Positions 13,838-13,919 of a stretch of 13,919 nucleotides of DNA are shown in pieces. Origin of the DNA: UBA9926 sp913052075. Lineage in GTDB: Bacteria; Pseudomonadota; Gammaproteobacteria; Pseudomonadales; Azotimanducaceae. Positions within the stretch are counted from its first letter, which is position 1, and every line of letters begins with the position of its first letter. Both the position numbers and the translations under genes were made by a program. The notes beneath the pieces were generated by a model that did not search any database, was not told the DNA's origin, and worked only from the letters and a program-made list of their open reading frames with translations. The stretch lies in NCBI GenBank assembly GCA_913052075.1, contig CAJXDD010000050.1, positions 1 through 13,919 of the forward strand, written 5' to 3'.

Positions 13838-13919
13838 CCTTCGATACGAAAAAGATCGTGGAGGCTCTCGTTGAAGCGGAGCGAGCCGGCGCGGAACAGC
13901 AGATCCAGCGCAAGCTTGC
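13795..13919 (+). CDS. fliD: FliD, flagellar filament cap protein (N-terminal part, cut by window edge)
   Basis: FliD forms the cap at the filament tip under which flagellin folds. Forty-one full codons are visible, starting at the ATG at 13795-13797. The N-terminal signature is clear: MASIDYINALGAG, then DTKKIVEALVEAERAGAEQQ, which matches the family pattern G.GSG.D...IV..LV.AER. This segment forms the disordered and helical D0 region. No Shine-Dalgarno sequence is near; the closest candidate, AGAGGA at 13769-13774, is about 20 bases before the ATG. An in-frame TAA at 13789-13791 excludes an upstream start. The gene is divergent from the FleQ-like gene, and is preceded by sigma-54 and sigma-28 promoters. 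Confidence 0.93.
   Translation, partial: MASIDYINALGAGASFDTKKIVEALVEAERAGAEQQIQRKL

Overview
The window is a flagellar locus from a gammaproteobacterium with a polar-type flagellar regulon. This lineage call is an inference. It rests on the gene order (FleQ/FlrA-like regulator, FleR/FlrC-like regulator, then fliE to fliO), the two sigma-54 activators, and the sigma-54 and sigma-28 promoter sequences. Base composition is moderate and even, codon use looks uniform, and I see no insertion sequence, tRNA, rRNA or CRISPR array.

Layout, right to left. At the right edge, fliD (filament cap) starts on the + strand and runs off the window. Its leader carries a sigma-54 promoter followed by a consensus-perfect sigma-28 promoter. 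Divergent from it, on the - strand, is a short FleQ/FlrA-type activator with no receiver domain. After a 142-bp gap holding a FleQ-box-like palindrome and a near-perfect sigma-54 promoter, a long - strand operon begins: a FleR/FlrC-type activator, then fliE, fliF, fliG, fliH, fliI, fliJ, fliK, fliL, fliM, fliN and fliO. These genes overlap or lie within a few tens of bases of each other. Instead of the expected fliP, fliO is followed 27 bp later by an unrecognised, probably coiled-coil gene that runs off the left edge.

How the genes work together. The FleQ-like protein probably binds the palindrome and activates sigma-54 transcription of the fleR-like gene and the basal-body genes behind it. 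These encode the MS ring (FliF) and its adaptor (FliE), the switch or C ring (FliG, FliM, FliN), the export ATPase complex (FliH, FliI, FliJ), hook-length control (FliK), a stator-associated protein (FliL) and an export-gate accessory (FliO). The FleR-like protein would then act on later genes such as fliD.

The main oddity is regulatory. The sensor kinase (FleS/FlrB) normally encoded between the two regulators is missing. The FleQ-like protein lacks its N-terminal domain and the residues known to bind c-di-GMP. The FleR-like protein has a receiver-sized N-terminus without a recognisable phosphoacceptor aspartate or conserved lysine. The cascade therefore looks stripped of both phosphorylation and c-di-GMP input. 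Other points of interest are changed torque-interface residues in FliG, a 9-bp inverted repeat across the fliD translation start, and the unknown gene in the fliP position.
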